DNA from: an uncultured Anaerolineae bacterium | GTDB taxonomy: Bacteria > Chloroflexota > Anaerolineae > Anaerolineales > Villigracilaceae | Length of the DNA: 64,000 nucleotides | Reading direction: 5' to 3' | Assembly (NCBI GenBank): GCA_903854805.1 | Contig: CAINXK010000013.1 | Coordinates: 1-64,000, forward strand | Part shown: positions 42,625 to 50,372 of the stretch, in pieces | Numbering within the stretch: position 1 is the stretch's first letter | Layout: each line of letters starts with the position of its first letter | Notes under the pieces: model-generated | Told to the model about the DNA's origin: nothing | What the model saw: only the letters and a program-made list of their open reading frames with translations | Databases searched by the model: none | Translations under genes and position numbers: made by a program

Positions 42625-44265
42625 ATGAAAATTCAACCGGTTGCCCGTCACTCACTGGCCGAGGCCGTGGCAGGAAAAATAGCCAGCACATTATTAGATG
42701 GAAGCCTGAAACCTGGAGCTCAACTGCCCCCAGAAAGAGAATTAATCAGCCAATTGGAAATCAGCCGGGCTACACTGCGCGAAGCACTCAAGGCCCTGGA
42801 AGAAAATCAGTTGATCGAATCCCGGCCAGGGGTTGGATGGTTCGCATGTGCTATCAGCGCAAAGAATGTCTCGCAAGCACACGAACTGGCTCGCGAAGTG
42901 GCAACACATCCAGCTCAGCGCAAAGCCGGGGATGAGCCCAAAACTGGGCCGCGCCGTGTGCCAATTGCGCCCGAAAAACCGATCCACATTCCCAACCTGC
43001 GTACCGATCGCCTCGGTACCTTTGAATTTATTTCCTGGTGGGAACGCGATAAGGTTGCAGATGCAAAAGTGATGGTGGTGGGAGCTGGAGCCCTTGGAAA
43101 TGAAGTCATCAAGAACCTGGCACTGATGGGCATTGGAAATATTTTTATTGTTGACTTTGACACTATTGAAGCCGCCAACCTGAGCCGCTCGGTGCTCTTC
43201 CGCGAATCAGACAATCAGCGCAGCAAAGCAGAAGTGGCGGCAGCGCGAGCAAAATCAATCAACCCACAATTAAATGTGCAGTACCTAAACGGTGATATCA
43301 CATCCGGACTGGGATTAGGAGTCATCCGAAGAATGGATGTTGTGATTGGCTGCCTGGATAATCGCGAAGCCCGATTGGCAGTCAACCGCTTCTGTTATTG
43401 GATGAACAAACCCTGGGTCGATGGAGCCATTCAAGAACTGCTGGGCCTCGCGCGCGTCTTTGTCCCCGGAAAAGGCGCCTGCTACGAATGCACTCTGACA
43501 GAAGCAGCCATCCGCGATCTCTCACTGCGCTATTCCTGCCCACTGCTGGCCCGCCAGAACATTCTGCTCGGCAAAGTTCCGACCACTCCAACGATTGCTT
43601 CGATCATTGGTGGCATCCAATCCCAGGAGGCCCTCAAACTGATCCATTCAATGCCGGTGGATGCAGGGAAGGTCACACATTATAACGGGCTGAACAATGA
43701 GATGCACACCACCGCCTATGTGCCCCGCGAAGACTGCGAGAGCCATTGGACCTATGGTGAGATTATCGAACTGCCCGCCCGCGCCGAAAGCACAACCCTT
43801 GAAGACCTGCTGCGCATCGTTCGGGCAGATCTCGGGCCGCAAGCAATCATCGAATTGGACCAGGAGCTTTTGACCTCACTAGATTGCCCGGTCTGCCATA
43901 CCAGCGAGCAAATTTTTCTTCCATTAAGTGAGGTTAGTTTTGAAGAAGGCCATTGTGCTGTCTGCGGCACATTGCGTGACACAGTGCTTACCCACTCAAT
44001 TACCGGCGGAGAAAATTTTCTGCACCGCACCCTGGCGAGCATTGGCGTTCCGTCCTTGCATATTCTGCGCGCCAATAATGGAGAAGAGTATCGCTTTTAC
44101 GAATTAACCGGCGACCTTTCTGATGCGCTGCACTTCAAGCATTTTACAAAAACCGAAGAACTGGCTTCCGGGCCTGCACGCGGACGTATCCGCATCAAAG
44201 GTGATTTACAACCATCAGACACACTCCACATCAAGGTTCACGGGCGCGTAAAACTGCGCAATTAG
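42625..44265 (+). CDS. E1-like activating enzyme fused to a GntR-type winged helix
   Basis: A 546-residue protein. Residues 1-75 form a GntR winged helix (SLKPGAQLPPERELISQLE, ISRATLREALKALEENQLI). A linker leads to a ThiF/MoeB/E1 adenylation domain (about 125-365): VMVVGAGALGNEVIKNLALMG for ATP, DFDTIEAANLSRS and the R193 arm, CLDNREAR, CYEC zinc half, and C305 in RYSCPLLARQ at the position of the conserved E1 cysteine. Residues 420-447 hold CPVC and CAVC, a second zinc site, before an unassigned tail. It would adenylate the C-terminus of the ubiquitin-like proteins encoded just downstream. AGGAGA precedes the ATG. A DNA-binding domain on an E1 is unusual; it could couple modifier activation to transcription. 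Confidence 0.9.
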   Translation: MKIQPVARHSLAEAVAGKIASTLLDGSLKPGAQLPPERELISQLEISRATLREALKALEENQLIESRPGVGWFACAISAKNVSQAHELAREVATHPAQRKAGDEPKTGPRRVPIAPEKPIHIPNLRTDRLGTFEFISWWERDKVADAKVMVVGAGALGNEVIKNLALMGIGNIFIVDFDTIEAANLSRSVLFRESDNQRSKAEVAAARAKSINPQLNVQYLNGDITSGLGLGVIRRMDVVIGCLDNREARLAVNRFCYWMNKPWVDGAIQELLGLARVFVPGKGACYECTLTEAAIRDLSLRYSCPLLARQNILLGKVPTTPTIASIIGGIQSQEALKLIHSMPVDAGKVTHYNGLNNEMHTTAYVPREDCESHWTYGEIIELPARAESTTLEDLLRIVRADLGPQAIIELDQELLTSLDCPVCHTSEQIFLPLSEVSFEEGHCAVCGTLRDTVLTHSITGGENFLHRTLASIGVPSLHILRANNGEEYRFYELTGDLSDALHFKHFTKTEELASGPARGRIRIKGDLQPSDTLHIKVHGRVKLRN

Positions 44266-44268
44266 AAA

Positions 44269-45105
44269 ATGGCAGTACGGACAACCACGATGAGCGACTC
44301 GAGCGTACAACCAGCTTTACCTTTGCGATCTGAATTTCCACGCAAAGTAACCTTGCTATTTTTGCTCATCACCGATACGGCCGTCGGCATATTCTTTTTA
44401 TTCAGGTTCAGACCTGAAACCCACCTGCTGGTGCGCCTGATCTTTGCAGATTTGGTCATCGGCATCGTGGCTGGGTTTGCAGCCCGGATCTTATTTCGAA
44501 GACGAGCCTGGTTTATCCGCTTTATCTCAGCGGCAGCAGCTGTGATCATCGGGCTACTCATCTTGGGAGTTCTGACAAGATTCCGACTGGGTTTTGGCCC
44601 TCTCTATTTCTGGCGTAACACCATCGATTGGTCTGGCCTGGCACATATCACCCTTGGCTTAAACTGCATGCTGCTGGCAATGCAGGCATGGTCAAAACCA
44701 AGGCAGGCAAGGACAAATCAAAGTTCAGCAACGCCAGGCACAGCTACACCAGCCCCAGCACAGGTTCACTCACGGACAAGACCAAAACGGAAAAGGACAA
44801 AATCAGCGCTTTCCAGTGGGACGCCTTCCAACAATGAAACCACCCGGACAGAGCATCGCGCAAAACCTATTATTACCAGGAAGCGAAACGCAAAAACAGA
44901 AAGCAAATCAGTTCCCAATCTTTTTCACCGCAAGCCGCAAGTCCGCTTATCACTGGTCGAGAAACACCTTTGCCCGTACTGTCTGGAGCCTGTTGTTCAA
45001 AAAGATCCGCGCGGGATCGTGGAATGTGACATCTGCCACACCCTGCACCACGGAGATTGTTGGGCCATTGCCGGATACTGCCAGGTGCCGCACTATACAG
45101 CCTAA
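44269..45105 (+). CDS. Membrane-anchored RING-like zinc-finger protein
   Basis: A 278-residue protein with about four transmembrane helices (about 28-45, 55-75, 84-104, 124-141), a basic, low-complexity cytoplasmic linker, and a C-terminal zinc finger (235-275): CPYC, then CDIC, HH, CW and a last C with H. The pattern C-x2-C-x14-C-x2-C-x3-HH-x2-C matches the prokaryotic RING-like treble-clef group. Sandwiched between E1 and E2 genes (gaps of 3 and 28 bases), it is the best candidate for an E3 ligase that holds the E2 at the membrane. It could instead only recruit substrates. Confidence 0.8.
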   Translation: MAVRTTTMSDSSVQPALPLRSEFPRKVTLLFLLITDTAVGIFFLFRFRPETHLLVRLIFADLVIGIVAGFAARILFRRRAWFIRFISAAAAVIIGLLILGVLTRFRLGFGPLYFWRNTIDWSGLAHITLGLNCMLLAMQAWSKPRQARTNQSSATPGTATPAPAQVHSRTRPKRKRTKSALSSGTPSNNETTRTEHRAKPIITRKRNAKTESKSVPNLFHRKPQVRLSLVEKHLCPYCLEPVVQKDPRGIVECDICHTLHHGDCWAIAGYCQVPHYTA

Positions 45106-45133
45106 GTCATTGTTTTAGCAACAAGGAGAGAGC

Positions 45134-45979
45134 ATGCCCGATTTAAATATCACCATCATTCTACCCAGCGGCGGCGCCCGCAATGCCGATATCCCCGACG
45201 ATGTCGCCATCCACGATCTGATGACCGAACTGGCCTCACTACTGCAGCTCCCAACGGTCGGCCCGGATGGTCGCCCTATGGGTTATCGCCTGGACAGCAA
45301 AGGCCTGGGCCGCGAACTGAAAGAGACAGAGACGCTATCCTCGGCTGGAGTGCCCAATAACGACCGTCTGATGCTTACGGCCGATATCACTGCCGGTGGT
45401 GTTGACCTGAACCAGAGCCCAAGAATTCGGCGATTACGCGCAGACGCAGAGCTAATGCGTGAATTGGCTGCCCGCAGCGACCTGATCTCCTTCACCGCGC
45501 AATCCCCGCAACCCAACGTTCCGCCAGATAGATATATCATAACCTTCAAATGCAAAAGTATCGTCGGAGTGGATCTACTCGGAAAACCAAAATACAGCGA
45601 ACATCACCAGGTTGAGATCTATCTGCATAACCAGTACCCTCAACGTTGGCCTGGGATGAAATGGATGACACCCATCTGGCATCCCAATATTAACCATTTG
45701 AATGGGACAGTCTGCATCGATGCCGCCTGGTGGACAGCCAGCCGCTCGCTCGACCGGCTCGTGATTATGCTGGGTGAAATGCTCCAATGGAAAAACTTCC
45801 ACGATGACCCAACCAAACCTCCTTTTCCCTGGGACGCGGATGCTGCGCGCTGGTCACGTGAATATCGCAAGAAAAATCCTGATGCTTTTCCTCTGGATAA
45901 ACGCGAACTGCTGCGACCAGAACGAATCAAGATTATCGAAGAAGCCGCAAAACCCAGGCCAAAAATTCACCTCAAATGA
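45134..45979 (+). CDS. E2 ubiquitin-conjugating-like enzyme with N-terminal ubiquitin-like domain
   Basis: A 281-residue protein. Residues 1-89 are a ubiquitin-like beta-grasp domain ending DITAGG, with Gly88-Gly89 at the boundary. Residues about 100-245 are a UBC-fold E2: TPIWHPNINHLNGTVCID holds the HPN triad (183-185) and the catalytic Cys194, spaced as in eukaryotic E2s, followed by SLDRLVIMLGEML. A basic C-terminal tail follows. A cut after Gly89 would release a conjugatable modifier. GGAGAG precedes the ATG. It is the clearest sign that this operon performs real E1-E2-type transfer. Confidence 0.93.
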   Translation: MPDLNITIILPSGGARNADIPDDVAIHDLMTELASLLQLPTVGPDGRPMGYRLDSKGLGRELKETETLSSAGVPNNDRLMLTADITAGGVDLNQSPRIRRLRADAELMRELAARSDLISFTAQSPQPNVPPDRYIITFKCKSIVGVDLLGKPKYSEHHQVEIYLHNQYPQRWPGMKWMTPIWHPNINHLNGTVCIDAAWWTASRSLDRLVIMLGEMLQWKNFHDDPTKPPFPWDADAARWSREYRKKNPDAFPLDKRELLRPERIKIIEEAAKPRPKIHLK

Positions 45980-46112
45980 TATCTTCCGCTGCTGCATGTT
46001 GTACATGCACAGAATATTATTCCAGGACTGAACCCAGTCCTTCTCATCCCGCCTGACCCCATTTTCATCGAGGGTCAGCCAGCGGGGCCCATAGAAAAAG
46101 GAGAAATAAACC

Positions 46113-46379
46113 ATGTCAGACACACCTGTAACAATCGTACTTCCTTCTGGTGGCAGCCGAAACGCAGAAATCCCCAACGACGTACCCGTAAAAGAGTTGC
46201 TCCCTGAGCTAACCACCTCGCTCGAGCTGCCAACCACGGGCCCAGATGGGCGACCAGTATCCTACCGGTTGGACAGCAAAGCATTAGGTCGTGAGCTTAA
46301 AGAAGTTGAAACCCTCTCGCAGGCCGGCGTACCCGAAGGGGACCGGCTGATGATGACTGCTGATGTAACTGCCGGGTAG
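46113..46379 (+). CDS. Free ubiquitin-like protein
   Basis: An 88-residue beta-grasp protein about 68% identical (60 of 88 by hand count) to the N-terminal domain of the E2 protein, including LPSGG, TTGPDGRPVSYRLDSKALG and LMMTADVTAG. It ends at the first glycine, so the terminus is -TAG rather than -TAGG. It would already have an exposed C-terminal glycine without processing. It resembles YukD-like ubiquitin relatives, but no type VII secretion gene is present. AAGGAG precedes the ATG. Confidence 0.9.
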   Translation: MSDTPVTIVLPSGGSRNAEIPNDVPVKELLPELTTSLELPTTGPDGRPVSYRLDSKALGRELKEVETLSQAGVPEGDRLMMTADVTAG

Positions 46380-46443
46380 CTCATCCAGCCCACCTACCCC
46401 CAGCTTTTCGGGGCGGTCAGATCCGGGATCCATTCAACACTTG

Positions 46444-46481
46444 CCTCTCACCTGCGGTCATTACCAGGCCGCAGGGAGAGG
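46444..46481 (+). repeat. Imperfect hairpin between Ubl and JAMM genes
   Basis: CCTCTCACCTGCGG pairs with CCGCAGGGAGAGG: 13 pairs with one bulged A and an 11-base loop. No T-run follows. It may be a processing site or attenuator between the modifier gene and the protease gene. Confidence 0.5.
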
Positions 46482-46507
46482 GGTAAGCATAAAGCACACG
46501 AGCACAT

Positions 46508-47161
46508 ATGAAGCCCAAACATTCCATCCGAATCCAACCTATAGAAGTTCAGAAACCAAACCCGGCGCCCATGCCCATCGAGACGGCTCAGCATTGGCGT
46601 TCTCCTTTCGACGGAAATGGATTGGCAACAGCGGTAAAGGTCTTTGTGACCCAGCCAGCTTACGCGATCATGTGTGTCCACGCCAGTGGCGATATGGAAC
46701 AAGAGACAGGCGGCATGCTGGTAGGACAGTGGTGCGCGGATATTGATACAAACGAAGAGTTTATTGTTGTCGAGCACGCTCTTCCGGCCCGTTATACCCG
46801 CCAGGGAAGTGTTTATTTAACCTTTACACAAGATACGATCGTAACAATACACGACGAAATCGAAAAACGCTATCCGGGCAAACAGATTGTCGGTTGGTAT
46901 CATACCCACCCCAAAATGGGCATTTTTCTCTCGCATTATGACACCTGGCTGCACAGCAATTTTTTCCCTGAACCCTGGCAGGTGGCACTGGTGATCGAAC
47001 CGCACAAAAAGCTGGGCGGTTTGTTTATCCGCCAGACCAACGGTGAGTTTGATCCTTCGCGTTATTTCGGGTTTTATGAATTAGAAGATAACCCCCAATG
47101 GAGTATCGTACATTGGAACAATTTACACCGCAGTTTTGAAAACACCCATGAAGGAGGCTAG
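46508..47161 (+). CDS. JAMM/MPN+ metalloprotease (deubiquitinase-like)
   Basis: A 217-residue protein with a complete JAMM zinc motif: Glu66 in MEQETGGMLVG and H132-x-H134-x7-S142-x2-D145 in WYHTHPKMGIFLSHYD. It would remove or mature ubiquitin-like proteins; the likely substrate is the Gly-Gly junction of the E2 fusion or conjugates. An N-terminal, proline-rich extension of about 30 residues precedes the fold. It has no evident ribosome site, so translation may depend on the upstream message. It lies 6 bases before the FHA gene. Confidence 0.93.
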   Translation: MKPKHSIRIQPIEVQKPNPAPMPIETAQHWRSPFDGNGLATAVKVFVTQPAYAIMCVHASGDMEQETGGMLVGQWCADIDTNEEFIVVEHALPARYTRQGSVYLTFTQDTIVTIHDEIEKRYPGKQIVGWYHTHPKMGIFLSHYDTWLHSNFFPEPWQVALVIEPHKKLGGLFIRQTNGEFDPSRYFGFYELEDNPQWSIVHWNNLHRSFENTHEGG

Positions 47162-47167
47162 TATTTT

Positions 47168-48028
47168 ATGAACAGACGCATGCGAACCTATTATTACGCA
47201 GTTTTGGGCGCAATTGGTGGCCTGGTTGGCTGGAAGGTCAGTGATCTTTTAGGACTTTCCTTTGTCTCCAACATATATCTAAGTGAGGCAATCGTTGGCG
47301 CGCTGATCGGGCTGAGCATTGGCTTTTTCATCGGTATCACCGAAGGCGCACTGACTCGCAACCCTGTACAGGCGGGAAAATCCGGACTGACGAGCGGCGT
47401 ACTTGGCCTGATTGCCGGAGCCATTGGGCTGCCCCTCAGCGAACTTCTTTTTCAGGGCGTAGGCGCTGGCTGGATCGGCCGCATGTTAGGCTGGGGCATC
47501 TTTGGCTTGCTGATCGGGCTGGCCGAAGGAGTGCTCGGAAAAAACCAGGCCTGGAAAGGTATGTTGGGCGGTCTGCTAGGCGGCGCATTGGGGGGTCTCC
47601 TACTGGAAAGTACCCATACCTGGCTCAAAGATCCGCTGATTGGAAAGGTGGTCGGGCTCATCCTGCTCGGGGCTTCTACCGGGGCTTTTATCTCATTGAT
47701 CGTAGTGCTGCTTTCAAAAGCCTGGTTGGAAGTTGCGTCGGGCAAACTAAAGGGCACGGAATTCATTCTGGATAAGTTCATGAAACAAGGCGGCCCAGCC
47801 ATCGCGATTGGAAGCTCGGCACTTAAATCTGAGATCGTCTTTCCAGATCCGGATATTGCCCCACAGCACGCCATGCTCACCAGTGATGGACTCGTTTTCT
47901 CCCTCAAAGACATGAGCATGAACGGTACCTTTATCAACAATAAACGTATTGAGCGCTCCCAACTCTCCAACGGTCAGCGCATCCGCATGGGAAACACCGA
48001 GTTGGTTTACCACGAAAAGAGGTCCTAA
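47168..48028 (+). CDS. Membrane protein with C-terminal FHA domain
   Basis: A 286-residue protein with about six glycine-rich transmembrane helices (about 8-190) and a cytoplasmic FHA domain (about 210-283): AIGSSALKSEIVFPD, APQHAMLTSDG and MSMNGTFINNKRI. The arginine after the first glycine and the serine before the histidine of the consensus are replaced (IGSS, APQH), so phosphothreonine binding may be weak or altered. GGAGG precedes the ATG and the stop overlaps the vWA start (TAATG). It could gather phosphorylated partners of the nearby kinase for modification. Confidence 0.85.
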   Translation: MNRRMRTYYYAVLGAIGGLVGWKVSDLLGLSFVSNIYLSEAIVGALIGLSIGFFIGITEGALTRNPVQAGKSGLTSGVLGLIAGAIGLPLSELLFQGVGAGWIGRMLGWGIFGLLIGLAEGVLGKNQAWKGMLGGLLGGALGGLLLESTHTWLKDPLIGKVVGLILLGASTGAFISLIVVLLSKAWLEVASGKLKGTEFILDKFMKQGGPAIAIGSSALKSEIVFPDPDIAPQHAMLTSDGLVFSLKDMSMNGTFINNKRIERSQLSNGQRIRMGNTELVYHEKRS

Positions 48029-49155
48029 TGAACTCAACAATTCGACGATCATGCCAGGCTCTCACGATCCTGTTCGTAACTTTGATGGCAATCTCCCCGG
48101 TGGTATCTGTCAGGGCACAGGATGATACCCAGATTCGAATTACCCAGGTTGATAACTCAAAATTTCCTGAAGTCACAGTATATGTCTCGGTAACCAACGC
48201 GGCAGGGGAACCGGTTGGCATCGACCCCAGCAAGATCCAGCTCTCTGAAAACGGAAAGCTGATGAATACCAAGGATGCTGGCGGCGCTGGAGAAATCGGC
48301 CCGCTGACAACCCTGCTGGTAATCGATGTCTCAGGCAGCATGCTGCAGGCTGGCAAGCTGAACGGAGCCAAGGAAGCTGCCAGAGCCTACGTTGAACAAA
48401 TGCGCCCAGGAGACCAGGCCGGCTTGGTGACCTTTAACACCGAGGTCAGGTATGTACAACCGCTAACCACAGACTTGAAAGAGTTAACCGCAGCAATTAA
48501 CAAATTGAATGCGTATGAAGATACGGCCATGTTTGATGCGCTTGCCCAGGGCACCCAGATACTGAAGGATGTTACCGGACGTAAAGCCATCATTGTTCTG
48601 ACTGATGGGCTTGACAACGTCAGCAAAAATACACCAGATCAGGTCATCGAGGGCATTGGCCCAATCGGTTTATCAATTTCCACCATCGGCCTGGGAGACC
48701 CGAAGAAAACGGGCGTAAACTCAGGGTTAGACGAAACTGGTCTGCGGACCTTCTCGGAACGGGCCGGAGGAATATATTCCTACGCCAACGATCCAGACAC
48801 CTTGCAGGGCTTATATCAACTATATGCACGCGCCTTGCAAAGCGAATATCGTATCATATACACATCCCCAGCCACACTACGCGATGGCGCCAACCGTACC
48901 CTGAGCATTAATCTGGACAGGGCAGGTGGTGTATCCAGCAGCAGCACACAAGTGGAATACAATCCGGGTGGGGTACTGCCAGAAGTGGCACAATCTGCCT
49001 CATGGCCCATCTTTGGAGCCTTGCTTGCCGGACTGTTGGTGCTTTTATTCATTCCCTTCGCTCTCGGGAACCTGAAGAAACAGCCGGCCAACTCATCAGC
49101 AAGCCCAAAATCTGGCCCGGCTCCAACAAAAAAGCCGAATATCAAGCTGAAATAA
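48028..49155 (+). CDS. Exported vWA-domain membrane protein
   Basis: A 375-residue protein with a signal peptide (about 1-30, cleaved after VRA), a vWA domain with the MIDAS motif D100-x-S-x-S in LLVIDVSGSM, the threonine in AYEDTAMFDAL and the aspartate in VLTDGLDN, and a C-terminal transmembrane helix (about 325-346) with a basic cytoplasmic tail. It would bind a metal-dependent protein ligand outside the cell. It overlaps the FHA gene by one base, so the two are coupled. Confidence 0.9.
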   Translation: MNSTIRRSCQALTILFVTLMAISPVVSVRAQDDTQIRITQVDNSKFPEVTVYVSVTNAAGEPVGIDPSKIQLSENGKLMNTKDAGGAGEIGPLTTLLVIDVSGSMLQAGKLNGAKEAARAYVEQMRPGDQAGLVTFNTEVRYVQPLTTDLKELTAAINKLNAYEDTAMFDALAQGTQILKDVTGRKAIIVLTDGLDNVSKNTPDQVIEGIGPIGLSISTIGLGDPKKTGVNSGLDETGLRTFSERAGGIYSYANDPDTLQGLYQLYARALQSEYRIIYTSPATLRDGANRTLSINLDRAGGVSSSSTQVEYNPGGVLPEVAQSASWPIFGALLAGLLVLLFIPFALGNLKKQPANSSASPKSGPAPTKKPNIKLK

Positions 49156-49228
49156 AGCCTGCCCGAACCCGCCGGACCACCTGACAAGGAACCGGCAACC
49201 CAGGACACAAAAATCAGAAGGACACACT

Positions 49229-49267
49229 CATAGTAGAAACGCCCGCGAACCGGGCGTTTCTACTATG
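49229..49267. repeat. Perfect 17-bp palindromic hairpin before the kinase gene
   Basis: Bases 49229-49245 pair with 49251-49267 around CGAAC. No T-run follows. It ends 8 bases before the extended -10 of the kinase gene, so it could terminate, insulate or regulate. Confidence 0.75.
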
Positions 49268-49274
49268 AACGGGA

Positions 49275-49283
49275 TGATATAAT
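49275..49283 (+). promoter_or_regulatory. Extended -10 of the Ser/Thr kinase gene
   Basis: TGATATAAT is a perfect extended -10 (TGnTATAAT) that ends 9 bases before ATG 49293, giving a leader of about 3 bases. No -35 is seen; the palindrome covers that position. Confidence 0.65.
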
Positions 49284-49292
49284 TTCATCATA

Positions 49293-50372
49293 ATGGCTGA
49301 ACCCGCCCTACTAAACAACCGTTACCAACTGCTCGAACCGCTCGGCACAGGCGGAATGGCACAGGTATACCGTGCCCGCGACCTGATGCTGGAGCGGTAT
49401 GTTGCTATTAAAATGCTGCGGGCGGATTATTCTGCAGACCCCACCGTGCAAATACGCTTCCGGCAGGAGGCCAAATCAGCCGCCAATCTTTCGCACCCCA
49501 ATATCGTTACCGTACATGATTTCGGTTTTGATCAGGGGAAATTATTCATCGTGATGGAACACATCCCCGGCACCAACCTGAAGGTTATGATCGACAACCT
49601 TGGCAAATTTGGGCCGGAGGACGCACTTCCAATCATTATCCAGGTTTGTGCCGGACTGGGATATGCACATCGGGCTGGAATTGTCCACTGCGATGTAAAA
49701 CCACACAATATTCTGATCACGCCAGACCGCCGGGTAAAGGTCACCGATTTCGGCATTGCCCGGGCGATTTCGGGGATCCACCCGGACGAGCACAACGATG
49801 TGGTTTGGGGATCGCCGCTATACTTTTCGCCAGAACAGGCCTCCGGGCAAGCTCCATCGCCAGCATCAGATGTCTATTCTTTAGGCGTGGTCATGTATGA
49901 AATGCTCGCTGGACGTCCACCCTTTGTAGCAAAAACGCCAGAAACACTGGCGCGCCTGCACCGTGAAATGGCACCTCAGGCACCAAGTACGTTCAACCCA
50001 CGGATCAAGCCAGAATTGGAACAGATCATACTGAAGGTACTCTCAAAAGAGCCTTCAGCACGATACCGAACCGCAGATCAGCTTGGGCGCGTTCTGACAA
50101 CTTTCGGGCAACACAGGCCCGCTGCACCTCGGTCCGTTGCTGCGGCGACCTCCAGCCCACGCCCCAGCGCCGCCACAGTGGCCGTCAGGCCCACCAATTC
50201 TCAGCCTATTCCAGTATTTTCAGAACCTGCGGCCGAACCTGAACCCTACGAAGAAGCAGAAGGAATGGATTGGATTTCCATCGGACTTGGACTGGTGGCA
50301 CTGGCAGCTGTAGGCGGTCTGATACCCTTGTGGCTGGCCATATTCTTCCGTTGGAATAATGCGCTGCCCTAA
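49293..50372 (+). CDS. Membrane Ser/Thr protein kinase (prkC position)
   Basis: A 359-residue Hanks-type kinase: GTGGMAQVYRARD loop, Lys40, Glu59, catalytic VHCDVKPHN with Asp134, and VTDFGIA. The usual HRD is HCD, so the arginine that reads the phosphorylated activation loop is replaced by Cys. A Pro/Ala linker leads to a C-terminal transmembrane helix (about 325-352), but no PASTA domains follow. It is next to rpe, as prkC is in Bacillus, and 137 bases downstream of the vWA gene, so it may serve both groups. Its stop abuts the rpe ATG. Confidence 0.92.
   Translation: MAEPALLNNRYQLLEPLGTGGMAQVYRARDLMLERYVAIKMLRADYSADPTVQIRFRQEAKSAANLSHPNIVTVHDFGFDQGKLFIVMEHIPGTNLKVMIDNLGKFGPEDALPIIIQVCAGLGYAHRAGIVHCDVKPHNILITPDRRVKVTDFGIARAISGIHPDEHNDVVWGSPLYFSPEQASGQAPSPASDVYSLGVVMYEMLAGRPPFVAKTPETLARLHREMAPQAPSTFNPRIKPELEQIILKVLSKEPSARYRTADQLGRVLTTFGQHRPAAPRSVAAATSSPRPSAATVAVRPTNSQPIPVFSEPAAEPEPYEEAEGMDWISIGLGLVALAAVGGLIPLWLAIFFRWNNALP

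Noticed and set aside
46113..46379. Ubl gene as part of a type VII secretion (YukD/EsxA) system
   Set aside because: No WXG100 protein, EssC-type ATPase or other type VII component is present, and the neighbours are E1, E2 and JAMM genes.
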